37,871 nt of DNA from the NCBI GenBank assembly GCA_016784195.1, contig JADHVE010000003.1, positions 1-37,871 on the forward strand. Reading direction: 5' to 3'. Made by a program: the position numbers and the translations under genes. The DNA comes from Candidatus Woesearchaeota archaeon (GTDB lineage: Archaea; Nanobdellota; Nanobdellia; Woesearchaeales; GW2011-AR4). Position 1 is the first letter of the stretch. Every line of letters begins with the position of its first letter. Under the pieces are notes generated by a model. That model saw nothing but the letters and a program-made list of their open reading frames with translations. It was not told the DNA's origin and ran no database searches. Shown here one piece after another: positions 15,946 to 23,719 of the stretch.

Positions 15946-17116
15946 TCCTTTCTTTCTTATAATTCTCCACTATATTATTTAAAATATTCACCTGGTTTGC
16001 TTCTTTATTCAGCACATCTTTGCCTACAACAGCAAAATGCTCCATTTCTCTTAAAATTAAATTTTTATAATCTATAAAAACAAAACCCAGCCTTTTAGTC
16101 GATTTGTTCAAACATTTTTTATAAACAATTATCCTTACCTTACCTTTTATTTTTTCAACAACTTTGTTATTGAATATATTCGGATTATTCACTAATAAGA
16201 TATCTCCTCCCCCTACATTTAAAAATTTAGTTTTATCTTCAAATTCTAAACTACCCAGATTATTCAGCTTTTTAAGAAGATAATTGTCATTAAGGCTCGA
16301 CAAAATAAAATTAAGATTATTTATTTTCTCTCTTAAAAGCCCAATCTCCGCATCCTTAACCTTAACCATTCCATCAAAAAATTTAATCCTCCTTTCCTTA
16401 AAATTTATCAGCTCCTCTGCCTTTTCATCAGATTTAAACATCTTAACCTTTTTTACTATATCCTCATATTTATCAAAGCTATTTTTTAACTCCCCCTTTA
16501 GAATATTATTCTGTTTTCTCAAAAACAAGCTCTCTTTTTCATACCTTTTTGCCCGGTCATACAATTTTAAAAAATCAGCCTGCCTTAACTCTTTCTCTTC
16601 CACTACCTTTTTGATTATCTTAGCATCCTCTTTTTCAGGCCTCTCAATAATATCCATAGCCAGCTTTATGCTGATGTTCTTAGTAACAACCAGCTCAATT
16701 ATCCTGTCTTTAATCCCCATTTTTTTATGAGCTTTAACAAAAACATCAATCTTCTTCAGCAAACTTCCCATTTCTTTATACGCAAACAAAGCAGAAGCCA
16801 GAGCATCAGCTTGATGGCTGTCTTTAACTTTATAGCCTGAAATTAATCTTTTCTTCTCATTTACTTTCAAATCCTCTTCAGGCAGTATCCTCTTTCCTCC
16901 GGTCTTTATAGAAAACATCTCAACTAAGTTAGGAACCTTAGCTTTGTCAGCCCCTACAACAATAACCTTGCCCAACTCTACAACCTCAGAAATCAAAGAA
17001 TTCAGATTCATCTGTTTTGATGATTTTACCTTCACCGCACAACCATTAACATCCAAAACAGCATAACCTAAAGTAGTGCCAGGATCAATCCCCACAATAA
17101 GAAGCTTATTTCTCAT
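15926..17116 (-). CDS. DUF460 protein: RNase H/RuvC-like domain with coiled coil
   Basis: 396 residues. The N-terminus 'LLIVGIDPGTTLGYAVLDVN' is the first strand of an RNase H-like/RuvC-like fold (G-I-D-P-G-T-T). 'SHQADALASALFAYK' (about 99-113) supplies the later D-A-x-A motif. A coiled coil occupies about 185-290. The order is that of the archaeal DUF460 family, a predicted nuclease of unknown substrate. Divergent from the riboflavin kinase gene. Confidence 0.85.
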   Translation of the reverse strand: MRNKLLIVGIDPGTTLGYAVLDVNGCAVKVKSSKQMNLNSLISEVVELGKVIVVGADKAKVPNLVEMFSIKTGGKRILPEEDLKVNEKKRLISGYKVKDSHQADALASALFAYKEMGSLLKKIDVFVKAHKKMGIKDRIIELVVTKNISIKLAMDIIERPEKEDAKIIKKVVEEKELRQADFLKLYDRAKRYEKESLFLRKQNNILKGELKNSFDKYEDIVKKVKMFKSDEKAEELINFKERRIKFFDGMVKVKDAEIGLLREKINNLNFILSSLNDNYLLKKLNNLGSLEFEDKTKFLNVGGGDILLVNNPNIFNNKVVEKIKGKVRIIVYKKCLNKSTKRLGFVFIDYKNLILREMEHFAVVGKDVLNKEANQVNILNNIVENYKKERIIDLDN

Positions 17117-17187
17117 CTGAAAATTGTATAGGGAATTCTATTTAAAAAATTTTCTATCTAAGCTACTCATTTTTGTTAAGCGTAAAA

Positions 17188-17196
17188 TTTATAAGT
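17188..17196 (+). promoter_or_regulatory. TATA box of the riboflavin kinase gene
   Basis: TTTATAAGT, centred about 23-26 nt before the tandem ATGs at 17215 and 17218. A leaderless mRNA is implied, and the longer reading from 17173 is excluded. Confidence 0.5.
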
Positions 17197-17214
17197 AACT
17201 CTGCTTTATCCTGG

Positions 17215-17859
17215 ATGATGAATTACAACTATCTTGAGTTGTTGCTGTATTTAGCAGACAAAACAAAACTATTCTCGCCGTTATTAACATCAACAAATCA
17301 AATATCTTCAGATATTAAAGTTTCTCAGCAGACAATAAGCCGCAAACTCAGAGAAATGGAAAAACTCGGTTTGATAACAAGAAACGTAAATTATCTGGGG
17401 CATACAATAACATTAACTCAAATCTCAATAAGCATTTTAAAAGAACATTCAAAAAACCTCACAGCTTTATTAAAAAACAAAAAAACCTCAGTTACCGGAA
17501 CCATCATGGATGGCTTAGGTGAAGGCAAATATTACATATCTTTAAAGCAATATAAAAAAAACATTGAGAATAAATTAGGCTTCGCAGCCTACCCCGGAAC
17601 ACTAAATGTCAAGATAACTAAGCAAGGTATGGCTCCTTTTTTAAACAGCCTGATACCCATCAAGATTACAGGCTTCAAAACAAAACAACGCTCTTTTGGA
17701 AATATTGCCTGCTATAAAATAAAGCTTAAAAACACTGATGCTGCAATTATTGTCCCGGAAAGAAGCAGATATGAAGACATACTGGAAATAATAGCTCCAG
17801 TTAACATAAGAAATAAACTCAGCCTCAAAACAGGAGATAAAATAACAATTAACCAATAA
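17215..17859 (+). CDS. ribK: CTP-dependent riboflavin kinase with N-terminal winged helix (RbkR-like)
   Basis: 214 residues. The N-terminal winged helix-turn-helix (about 1-85) has its recognition region at 'ISSDIKVSQQTISRKLREME'. The C-terminal archaeal riboflavin kinase domain has 'VTGTIMDGLGEGKYYISL', 'FAAYPGTLNVKI' and the closing 'NKLSLKTGDKITI'. It would make FMN from riboflavin using CTP. Fused kinase/regulators of this layout (RbkR) are known to control riboflavin genes in archaea. Lumazine synthase lies 205 nt downstream on the same strand, which fits such a role. An inverted repeat lies between the two genes (17886-17920). Confidence 0.9.
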   Translation: MMNYNYLELLLYLADKTKLFSPLLTSTNQISSDIKVSQQTISRKLREMEKLGLITRNVNYLGHTITLTQISISILKEHSKNLTALLKNKKTSVTGTIMDGLGEGKYYISLKQYKKNIENKLGFAAYPGTLNVKITKQGMAPFLNSLIPIKITGFKTKQRSFGNIACYKIKLKNTDAAIIVPERSRYEDILEIIAPVNIRNKLSLKTGDKITINQ

Positions 17860-17885
17860 ATAAAACACCAGCAAAAAACAGCCAA

Positions 17886-17920
17886 TAGTGCACAAACTGG
17901 ATATCACTTAGTTATGCACG
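17886..17920. promoter_or_regulatory. Inverted repeat between ribK and ribH, possible operator
   Basis: Arms AGTGCACAAACT (left) and AGTTATGCAC (right) are complementary apart from one bulged base, around a centre GGATATCACTT. It lies about 145 nt before ribH. It could be an operator for the winged-helix riboflavin kinase. Its minus strand also ends GTTTGTGCACTAT, close to the end of the 93-nt repeat at 26476-26568, so a relic of that element is the alternative. Confidence 0.35.
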
Positions 17921-18063
17921 CGGTTAAGTTAATTTTTCATTATTATTGCAAAATTTTAAAAACTTAAAAAATATCCAAAAAACAAAACTAAGAAGATCTA
18001 CCAATAATTGTGTTTGTGTAAAATTACCTAATGTCAAAAAAATAATCAATAAAACAATTAAAA

Positions 18064-18468
18064 ATGAATCTAGCAATAGTAACAGCAGACTTCAACAGCA
18101 AAATAACCTACAAAATGGAAGAGGTAGCTAAAAAACAGGCTGTAAGCTTAGGTGCAAAAATAAAAAAAACAATCCATGTTCCTGGAGCATTCGAAATACC
18201 TTTTGCAGTCAATAAATTATTAAAAGATCCTGAAATTGATGGCATTATAACTCTAGGCGTAGTCATCAAAGGGCATACAGACCACGACCAAGTTGTTGCT
18301 AACAATGCCTCAAAACAGATAATGAACCTATCATTAAAATATGAAAAACCAGTTTCCTTAGGAATCATCGGCCCGAATGTCACAAGAACCCAGGCAGAAG
18401 AAAAGCTGGAAAACTACGCAAAACGGGCTGCAGAAGCAGTAATCAAAATGCTGAATATAAGTTATTGA
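18064..18468 (+). CDS. ribH: 6,7-dimethyl-8-ribityllumazine synthase
   Basis: 134 residues, the usual length. The enzyme condenses 5-amino-6-ribitylaminouracil with dihydroxybutanone phosphate, the step before riboflavin. 'IHVPGAFEIPFAVNKLL' is the ribityl-binding motif, 'GVVIKGHTDHDQVV' holds the phosphate loop and catalytic His, and 'LGIIGPNVTRTQAEE' is the later conserved stretch. It follows ribK on the same strand. The other riboflavin genes are not in the window. Confidence 0.95.
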   Translation: MNLAIVTADFNSKITYKMEEVAKKQAVSLGAKIKKTIHVPGAFEIPFAVNKLLKDPEIDGIITLGVVIKGHTDHDQVVANNASKQIMNLSLKYEKPVSLGIIGPNVTRTQAEEKLENYAKRAAEAVIKMLNISY

Positions 18469-18512
18469 TATAACCTAAAAATGATAGTTTGCTCTGACAT
18501 ACAAATCCAAAC

Positions 18513-18557
18513 ATATAAATACTAAAACAAAACAGTATCATAAAAAAAAGGGGTGGT
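18513..18557 (+). promoter_or_regulatory. TATA box and strong ribosome binding site
   Basis: ATATAAAT (18513-18520) predicts transcription from about 18543. GGGGTGGT (18550-18557) stands 3 nt before ATG 18561, an unusually strong and close Shine-Dalgarno site for this window. Confidence 0.5.
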
Positions 18558-18560
18558 AAA

Positions 18561-19178
18561 ATGACAAACTCACAAAAATATGCAGCAGTTCCAGAAAAAA
18601 TAATATATCTAATCTTAATTGTTTCTATAATTTCTCTGGCAGTTTCATCATTTACCTTGTATGAGCTCAAAAAAACAACCAAGCCCGTACAAGGCATAGC
18701 AATTGACCAATTTTTAGCAAAACTAACAGACCACACCGAATTAGCAGATTATAAAGGCATTCCTCCTTCAAATATAGTGAGGGTAGAAAACACAAATCTT
18801 GCAAACCTTCAAGCCCAGATTAATGGCTTAGACACGTCTTTTATCGGGAGCTATATAGTCCAGTACACAGACAGGTTATTCATTTATAATTTAGAATCTG
18901 ACAAAATAATGGCTAATATACCCTTGGAGACTCAACCTCCAATGCCTAATGATCTTTTCACAAAATTATTACAGCATCCAGAGCTTAAAGGAACCGAACA
19001 GTCAACACCTCGGGGAGGACTCTTAGATGAAGAATCCTTACAAGCTCTAAAACAACAGCTTCCTGATGTTTACAAAGATGCCCAAGCAGGAGATTATTTA
19101 TTCAGATATCCAGATAGGCTGGTTATCTACAACTATCAGCAGGATAAAATAATAAATGCAGTAAGCCTTCAACAATAA
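18561..19178 (+). CDS. Membrane-anchored protein with two tandem ~70-residue repeats
   Basis: 205 residues. One N-terminal membrane segment (about 14-33) precedes two copies of a domain with the pattern 'G-D/S-Y-x-x-x-Y/F-x-D-R-L-x-I-Y-N': 'IGSYIVQYTDRLFIYNLESD' and 'AGDYLFRYPDRLVIYNYQQD'. The repeats cover about 48-120 and 133-203 and both end in 'DKI..A..L'. The soluble part should face outward. I do not know a function; similar short 'Y-D-R-L-I-I-Y' domains occur in small-genome archaea and candidate-phyla bacteria as far as I recall. The start is set by the strong ribosome binding site. Confidence 0.7.
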   Translation: MTNSQKYAAVPEKIIYLILIVSIISLAVSSFTLYELKKTTKPVQGIAIDQFLAKLTDHTELADYKGIPPSNIVRVENTNLANLQAQINGLDTSFIGSYIVQYTDRLFIYNLESDKIMANIPLETQPPMPNDLFTKLLQHPELKGTEQSTPRGGLLDEESLQALKQQLPDVYKDAQAGDYLFRYPDRLVIYNYQQDKIINAVSLQQ

Positions 19179-19224
19179 ACCATGTAATTCAAAAAATAAA
19201 GAAGTAAAAAATAATAATTTTAAA

Positions 19225-20025
19225 CTAAAAGAAATCACTCAAAGTCATTTCTCTCTTTATAATTTCTTTTTCTTTTTCTTTTATTCCCTGCATCTTCAAT
19301 AAGGAATTAAAGAAAGGCTTTCTTGTCCGCCTGTTTAAAATGCTTTTTTGTAATAACTCTGCCAGTTTTTCAGGATTTTTAACAGAAACATGCTTTAGTA
19401 TCTCCGCTAATCTTTCTTCATTAGTCTTTCTGAACTCTTTGATCATATCTTCCTGATCCAGTACTGCCTTCAAAAATTCTTCTCTGTCTCCTGACCTTAA
19501 AACATTGCTCAAACCTGCAAACGCGCTTGGCTTTGCTAAAACAAGATACTTGACCAGCTGCAAAGTCCTTATTATGTCATTTTTGTAGTATTGCGTATCC
19601 AGCTTTTCAAATACTTTGCTCAATATAGTCTGAAATTCTAAAACCTGAATATTCTTGTTTCTAAAACTATCAACAATCTCTTTTTTTCTCGATTTAGGCA
19701 GCATACCTAAAACCAGAACTTTTTTTATCTTTTTACTGTATGAAAAATTCTTCAGGTGCGCATCAACACCTTTAATGATATCTTTATTATCAAACTTTTC
19801 ACCAATAATCTTTTTTACAGAATTACTGAAGTTTTTATCAAAAGCATTCCCACTGATAGAGCAGCTAACCTCAATATGGTGTATTTCCTCAATCTTTTCT
19901 TTCTTGAACTTCAGCGCAATAACTCCTATATCCCTGTTAGCAGCTTTTATATTGTTTATAGTAAAGAAACCGTTTTTATTATACCAATAATTAACTATCT
20001 CCTTTTCAGCAGACAACTTAAACAC
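19225..20025 (-). CDS. Hypothetical protein, possible PD-(D/E)xK-like N-terminus
   Basis: 266 residues, soluble and basic. The N-terminus 'EKEIVNYWYNKNGFFTINN', then 'RDIGVIALKF' and 'IHHIEVSCSI', has the strand order of PD-(D/E)xK nuclease-like proteins. The last motif reads EVS rather than ExK, so catalysis is doubtful and the fold is a guess. The C-terminal half is helical ('LAEILKHVSVKNPEKLAELL'). Start: GTG 20025 follows AAGGGG directly. TTG 20016 has the same G-run at better Shine-Dalgarno spacing, so the protein may be three residues shorter. Confidence 0.6.
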   Translation of the reverse strand: MFKLSAEKEIVNYWYNKNGFFTINNIKAANRDIGVIALKFKKEKIEEIHHIEVSCSISGNAFDKNFSNSVKKIIGEKFDNKDIIKGVDAHLKNFSYSKKIKKVLVLGMLPKSRKKEIVDSFRNKNIQVLEFQTILSKVFEKLDTQYYKNDIIRTLQLVKYLVLAKPSAFAGLSNVLRSGDREEFLKAVLDQEDMIKEFRKTNEERLAEILKHVSVKNPEKLAELLQKSILNRRTRKPFFNSLLKMQGIKEKEKEIIKREMTLSDFF

Positions 20026-20278
20026 CCCCTTAGAACCAATAAGAGTTGGATTATTTATAAGGTTTTTCTTTTATTTTTGAATAAGTTTTTACAATTAGAT
20101 ATATTATTATGCGCAATTATTTGAGTATTTATCATCTCTTTTCTTTGTATTCTTTTTATTTTTTAAAATTAATTATAATTTTTATTTGATGGCAGGTATA
20201 GGAGGTATTGATTATTTTTTAATGGAGTATCAGAATATTGGCTTAACAATTAATTATAAGATTGACTAACAAACTGGC
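20026..20278. other. Gap between the hypothetical gene and the PPC-domain gene
   Basis: 253 nt, very AT-rich. It holds the TATA of the upstream minus-strand gene (CTTATAAATA, about 20051-20060). A 26-codon frame (20189-20269, plus) is present but has no support beyond an ATG. Confidence 0.3.
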
Positions 20279-20698
20279 TTAAATACTCCACAAATTCAGC
20301 CCTATATCTTCATCTTTCTCTCTCTTAATTAAACCATCAACTTTCCTCAATACAATTTCTCCTGTTACGCTTATGATGCCTTCTTTCAAATGCCCGCCAA
20401 AAGCACCCATCTTCTCATCACTCAGTACAATATGAGAATGTACCAAAACCTCCCCATCTAATTGAGTTACATTCCCGCTGATATTAGCTATTTCCAGGTC
20501 TTTCTTTATGTTATTTTCAGAATATTCTTTTGTGGTGGTATCAAATATACTCAGAGTAACATTATCTACTGCACCTATTCCATTAAAAAATCCTAATTTT
20601 ATATTTTCCTTTTTACACATTTCTGTAATCTCTTCTATTATCTTATCTCCTTTCTCCAGCTTTATGCAGTAATGCTCTCCAAATTTTTTATATTTCAT
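20279..20698 (-). CDS. PPC/DUF296-domain protein
   Basis: 139 residues, a full single PPC domain. 'IKLEKGDKIIEEITEMCKKE' and 'GFFNGIGAVDNVTLSIFD' open it, and 'VLVHSHIVLSDEKMGAFGGH' carries the His cluster (H-x-H...G-G-H) that binds metal in this family. PPC proteins in archaea and bacteria are small trimeric proteins often called DNA-binding, by analogy to plant AT-hook proteins; the true role is uncertain. The start overlaps the stop of the upstream gene by 4 nt, so the two are translationally coupled. Confidence 0.88.
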   Translation of the reverse strand: MKYKKFGEHYCIKLEKGDKIIEEITEMCKKENIKLGFFNGIGAVDNVTLSIFDTTTKEYSENNIKKDLEIANISGNVTQLDGEVLVHSHIVLSDEKMGAFGGHLKEGIISVTGEIVLRKVDGLIKREKDEDIGLNLWSI

Positions 20699-21435
20699 CT
20701 TAAAATAAGGATATTTCCCCTCCCTTTTTTAATCTTTCTTATCCTGCCATTAGCTTCCAGCTCAGCAATTACCAGGCTTATCTTTGCCTCAGACAGTGGG
20801 ATCTTTTTCCTTATCTCTTTCTGTGTTGTTCTCCCACCTTCTTCTTTTATCATCTCAATAACCTTCTCAGCTAGATTCTCTAAATAAAAATCATACCTTT
20901 CCTTTTTTTCTTCTTTTTCATCTTCTCCCCCTTTTGTTATCTCCTCAGCCTTTTCTTCAAAAGAATCTTCCTTTTCAATTACCTCCCTCTTCTTTACACT
21001 CTTTTTTTTATTATAAAAATAAAATAATATCCCTGCCAAAATAATTAAAACAACAGAAAAACTGCCGATATTAAACCTATTCTTAGAAACCTCAATCTCA
21101 TCTTCTAATAACTCTTCCTCATTTATGACTGGAAACAGCACCAAATCCAGAATATAATCTCCATTATCCTGTACAGTTATATTCTCAGAAGTTGAAGAAA
21201 TAAGCAAAGTGCTTTCATAATGCTGCGCTTTGACTTCATAAACACCAATAGGAACTGTAAAAGAATAAGTTCCATTCTTTGAAACAAAAAATTGCTTTGG
21301 AGCAGTATTTATCTCGATAATAACATTCCCTATCCTATCCAATGAAAAATCATAGATATTTCCATGGATATTAGCCCCTAAAACAACCTCAGTCATCAAT
21401 AAAAATACAAACAATACCAACAAAAATTTCTTCAT
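20695..21435 (-). CDS. Membrane-anchored winged-helix protein with extracellular Ig-like domain
   Basis: 246 residues from ATG 21435 (MKKFLLVLFVFLL), the natural start of a signal segment; a reading from 21456 adds seven polar residues. Order: signal peptide (1-20), a beta-sandwich of carboxypeptidase-regulatory type ('GNIYDFSLDRIGNVIIEINT', 'YSFTVPIGVYEVKAQHYE', about 22-108), a membrane segment (about 125-145), a charged linker, then a winged helix at the C-terminus ('TTQKEIRKKIPLSEAKISLV', 'ELEANGRIRKIKKGRGNIL'). It could sense something outside and bind DNA inside. This is an inference from topology. Coupled to the PPC gene. Confidence 0.75.
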   Translation of the reverse strand: MKKFLLVLFVFLLMTEVVLGANIHGNIYDFSLDRIGNVIIEINTAPKQFFVSKNGTYSFTVPIGVYEVKAQHYESTLLISSTSENITVQDNGDYILDLVLFPVINEEELLEDEIEVSKNRFNIGSFSVVLIILAGILFYFYNKKKSVKKREVIEKEDSFEEKAEEITKGGEDEKEEKKERYDFYLENLAEKVIEMIKEEGGRTTQKEIRKKIPLSEAKISLVIAELEANGRIRKIKKGRGNILILR

Positions 21436-21613
21436 ATCAACAGTTAAGTCAGTCATAATATAAAAATGTTATGATAACTAAAAATCTCTAAAAATGCTTG
21501 TTTTAAAATAAAAAAGAGTTTCCAGCCTTAAAAACCTAAAAAAAGAGCTTATAAAGTTTTATAAAGTTTTAAAACCCCTAAAAGCCAATATATTTTTTTT
21601 AAGAGTAAGTATC

Positions 21614-21622
21614 TTTATAAAT
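21614..21622 (+). promoter_or_regulatory. TATA box of a candidate small RNA
   Basis: TTTATAAAT, predicting transcription from about 21643. No protein frame follows before the hairpin-plus-T-run at 21688-21722. Confidence 0.4.
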
Positions 21623-21642
21623 AAAAGCAACCATTATATCCT

Positions 21643-21722
21643 TGAATCAACTTAACAGTTGGTTCTATTCGGCTATCTTTATATTGGGGCAAACCTCGCG
21701 GTTTTGCCTTTATTTTTTTTTT
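21643..21722 (+). ncRNA. Candidate small RNA with two hairpins and terminator
   Basis: An approximately 80-nt unit in a 360-nt gap. A TATA box lies at the right distance upstream. A first hairpin CAACT-TAAC-AGTTG is at 21648-21661. A second stem, GGCAAACC/GGTTTTGCC, is at 21688-21708 and is followed directly by a 14-nt T-rich run. The downstream gene has its own TATA (21765-21773), so this is not simply its leader. I see no match to SRP, RNase P or C/D box patterns. The class is unknown. Confidence 0.4.
21688..21722 (+). terminator. Hairpin plus T-run
   Basis: GGCAAACC-TCGC-GGTTTTGCC with one bulged T, then TTTATTTTTTTTTT. This is the clearest stem-plus-T-tract structure in the window. Confidence 0.6.
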
Positions 21723-21764
21723 AAATTCTCTACTAAACTAAACTATGCAACATAAATAATAAAC

Positions 21765-21773
21765 TATTTATAC
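21765..21773 (+). promoter_or_regulatory. TATA box of the coiled-coil/lipoprotein operon
   Basis: TATTTATAC, centred about 27 nt before ATG 21798. A leaderless mRNA is implied. Confidence 0.45.
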
Positions 21774-21797
21774 CTAACCATCTTCCATACATAAGAG

Positions 21798-23408
21798 ATG
21801 AAAAAAATCATTAAGTTAATAATTCTGGCTCTTTTTTTAGTTATCGCCCTTCCACTTGTAAATCCAGAAGAAACAAAGAATATGAAGAATACATCTCTTG
21901 ACCAGACAAACTCGCTTAAGGAAGACCTCGCTAAAGAACGGCAATTTGCAGAAATAAAAAGACAAAAACTGGAAAAAACCCAGGACTTAGAAGAAAAAAC
22001 AATAGAAGAATTCAGGATTCTAGAAAAAAACGAGCTTCAGAACATAATGAAGCTAAACGAAGAAAAACTAGTGAAACTAGCAGGGTTAAATAAATCACAA
22101 ATAAAAAAGCTTGCTGAAATCAAAGCAGTAAACCTAAGAAAAATAATCGGCTTGGATGAAAAAAAAATAAACAAAATAACTTCTCTTGACCAAGCTCAGT
22201 TGGAAAAATTATCAAATCTTGATAGGGCACGCTTAAATAAATTCTCGCAATTAAGCATCAACAGCCTAAACAAAGAACTGCAGAAATTAGAGATTAAAAA
22301 GATAAACCCTTCAGCCTTATTCAGAAAAAGGATATTAACAGAGCAAAAAATAAGAACAGCAGCAGAAAGATTTCAAGTAGCAGAACAAAACCTATTAAGC
22401 CTAAAAAAAGATTTAGATGCTGAGATAAAGCTGCTAAAAAAAGCTAAGGGAAGCAAGGATGAATTAGGAGTAAAAGAACATTCAAAAAAATACCTTTTGA
22501 CAGCAGCAGATGCTATAATAAACCATCTTGAAAAAATAAAAAGCAGGGTCCAGCAATCCCAGAATATTGATGAGGAAGAAGCATTAGAGCTTATTAAAGA
22601 TATTAACAAAAAAATACAGGAGCTTGAAGACTTGAAATCATCTGCAGAAGATATTGAAACAAAAGATGGAATAAAAAGTATAGCAAAAGACATAAATGCT
22701 GCATGGAAAAGAACAAGAATAAGCTCTGAATTCTATGTAAGATTATTAGTTAACAAAAAAATACAGGAAACCATAAAAAGATCAGAGCAGCTGGAAAAGA
22801 AACTTGACAGCATACTCGCAGAAATAGAAGAAAAAGCTTTTGAAGTTAAAAACATAGAGGAGATTTTAACAATATTCAGCGAAAAAATAGACGAAGCAAG
22901 AGAAAAACTTAAGGAATCACAGGGGAAATCCATCAAATCAAGAGCTACAGGCATTGAAGCAGACATCCAACAATTAATAATAGAGTCAAAATCTTCTTCA
23001 CAAGAATCAGAAATCCTACTAAAAGAAGCCCATAATATCTTAACAGAAATAGTAAAGGGCATAAAAGCTTTGTATCCTGCAGTGGATTTTGAAAAAGACA
23101 GGTTGGAAGAACAAATAATGATTGAAGAAAAAGAAGAAACAAGCAAAGTTAATGTTGAAATTAGAGGTTTCTTAAAAACTTCTCAGCAAACATTAGTTAA
23201 TTCTTTAATCCAGAATCTGAACCAGACAAAAACAAATGCAGAAATAGAGATAGATGCAACTGTAGAAAAAGAAAATTTAGAGCTAAAAAAAGAAATCAAA
23301 GGCACATTAACAGACCATCAAAAAATATTAGTCACTCAATTAACAGTAAGCCTTGAAGATATAGGTGAAAATGTAAAAATAAAGATTTTAGCAGGTGAAT
23401 TTGAATGA
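21798..23408 (+). CDS. Secreted coiled-coil protein with Leu-rich helical repeats
   Basis: 536 residues. A signal peptide (1-22) is followed by an almost wholly helical, charged protein. Residues about 60-160 hold short repeats of the type 'L-N/D-x-x-x-I/L-x-K-L/I' ('KLAGLNKSQIKKLAEI', 'ITSLDQAQLEKLSNLDRARL'). Residues 170-400 look like continuous coiled coil. The C-terminus contains two related stretches, 'GFLKTSQQTLVNSLIQNL' and 'GTLTDHQKILVTQLTVSL'. It should act outside the membrane as a structural or binding protein; the family is unknown to me. The stop overlaps the next start by 4 nt, coupling it to the lipoprotein. Confidence 0.75.
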   Translation: MKKIIKLIILALFLVIALPLVNPEETKNMKNTSLDQTNSLKEDLAKERQFAEIKRQKLEKTQDLEEKTIEEFRILEKNELQNIMKLNEEKLVKLAGLNKSQIKKLAEIKAVNLRKIIGLDEKKINKITSLDQAQLEKLSNLDRARLNKFSQLSINSLNKELQKLEIKKINPSALFRKRILTEQKIRTAAERFQVAEQNLLSLKKDLDAEIKLLKKAKGSKDELGVKEHSKKYLLTAADAIINHLEKIKSRVQQSQNIDEEEALELIKDINKKIQELEDLKSSAEDIETKDGIKSIAKDINAAWKRTRISSEFYVRLLVNKKIQETIKRSEQLEKKLDSILAEIEEKAFEVKNIEEILTIFSEKIDEAREKLKESQGKSIKSRATGIEADIQQLIIESKSSSQESEILLKEAHNILTEIVKGIKALYPAVDFEKDRLEEQIMIEEKEETSKVNVEIRGFLKTSQQTLVNSLIQNLNQTKTNAEIEIDATVEKENLELKKEIKGTLTDHQKILVTQLTVSLEDIGENVKIKILAGEFE

Positions 23409-23623
23409 AAAAATCCCATATAGCCTTATCTCTGATTATCATCTTTTTAGTAAGCTGCACAACAATACCTAACATCCAGGAAGAGCAGCAGGAAGAAACA
23501 GAGAAAAGCCTAGATATCTCAGAAACTACAGATGTTTCAGGTGTAGGGGCAATGGACAAAGAGTTAGACACTGCATCACTGGATACCTTAGGGGAAGATT
23601 TGGAGTATATTGAGAATATCTAA
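23405..23623 (+). CDS. Small lipoprotein
   Basis: 72 residues. A hydrophobic signal ends in the lipobox-like FLVSC (Cys at about residue 18), followed by an acidic, Ser/Thr-rich tail. The start overlaps the upstream coiled-coil gene by 4 nt (ATGA), so the two are made together and may interact at the cell surface. Lipobox sequences are used in archaea, but the lipidation itself is inferred. No domain is recognised. Confidence 0.65.
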   Translation: MKKSHIALSLIIIFLVSCTTIPNIQEEQQEETEKSLDISETTDVSGVGAMDKELDTASLDTLGEDLEYIENI

Positions 23624-23719
23624 GCCGTCCCTTTAGGAATTCACCCAATTAATGCAAATGAGTCCTGAATAAATTCTAAGTCAATAATTTTAAATAATAA
23701 TAGATAATTCTTTTCATTT

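Noticed and set aside
17886..17950. Fourth copy of the 93-nt element on the minus strand
   Set aside because: Only the last 12-13 bases match well; stem 1, both loop sizes and the spacing do not fit. Kept as an alternative explanation of the inverted repeat only.
17860..18063. FMN riboswitch before ribH
   Set aside because: None of the conserved FMN-aptamer segments is seen. FMN riboswitches are bacterial, and a protein regulator is encoded next door.
17946..18131. 61-codon frame overlapping the ribH start
   Set aside because: Low-complexity Lys/Asn sequence that runs into ribH in another frame; no ribosome binding site.
20189..20269. 26-codon frame in the gap after the 19225-20025 gene
   Set aside because: No promoter or ribosome binding site at a convincing distance and too short to judge.
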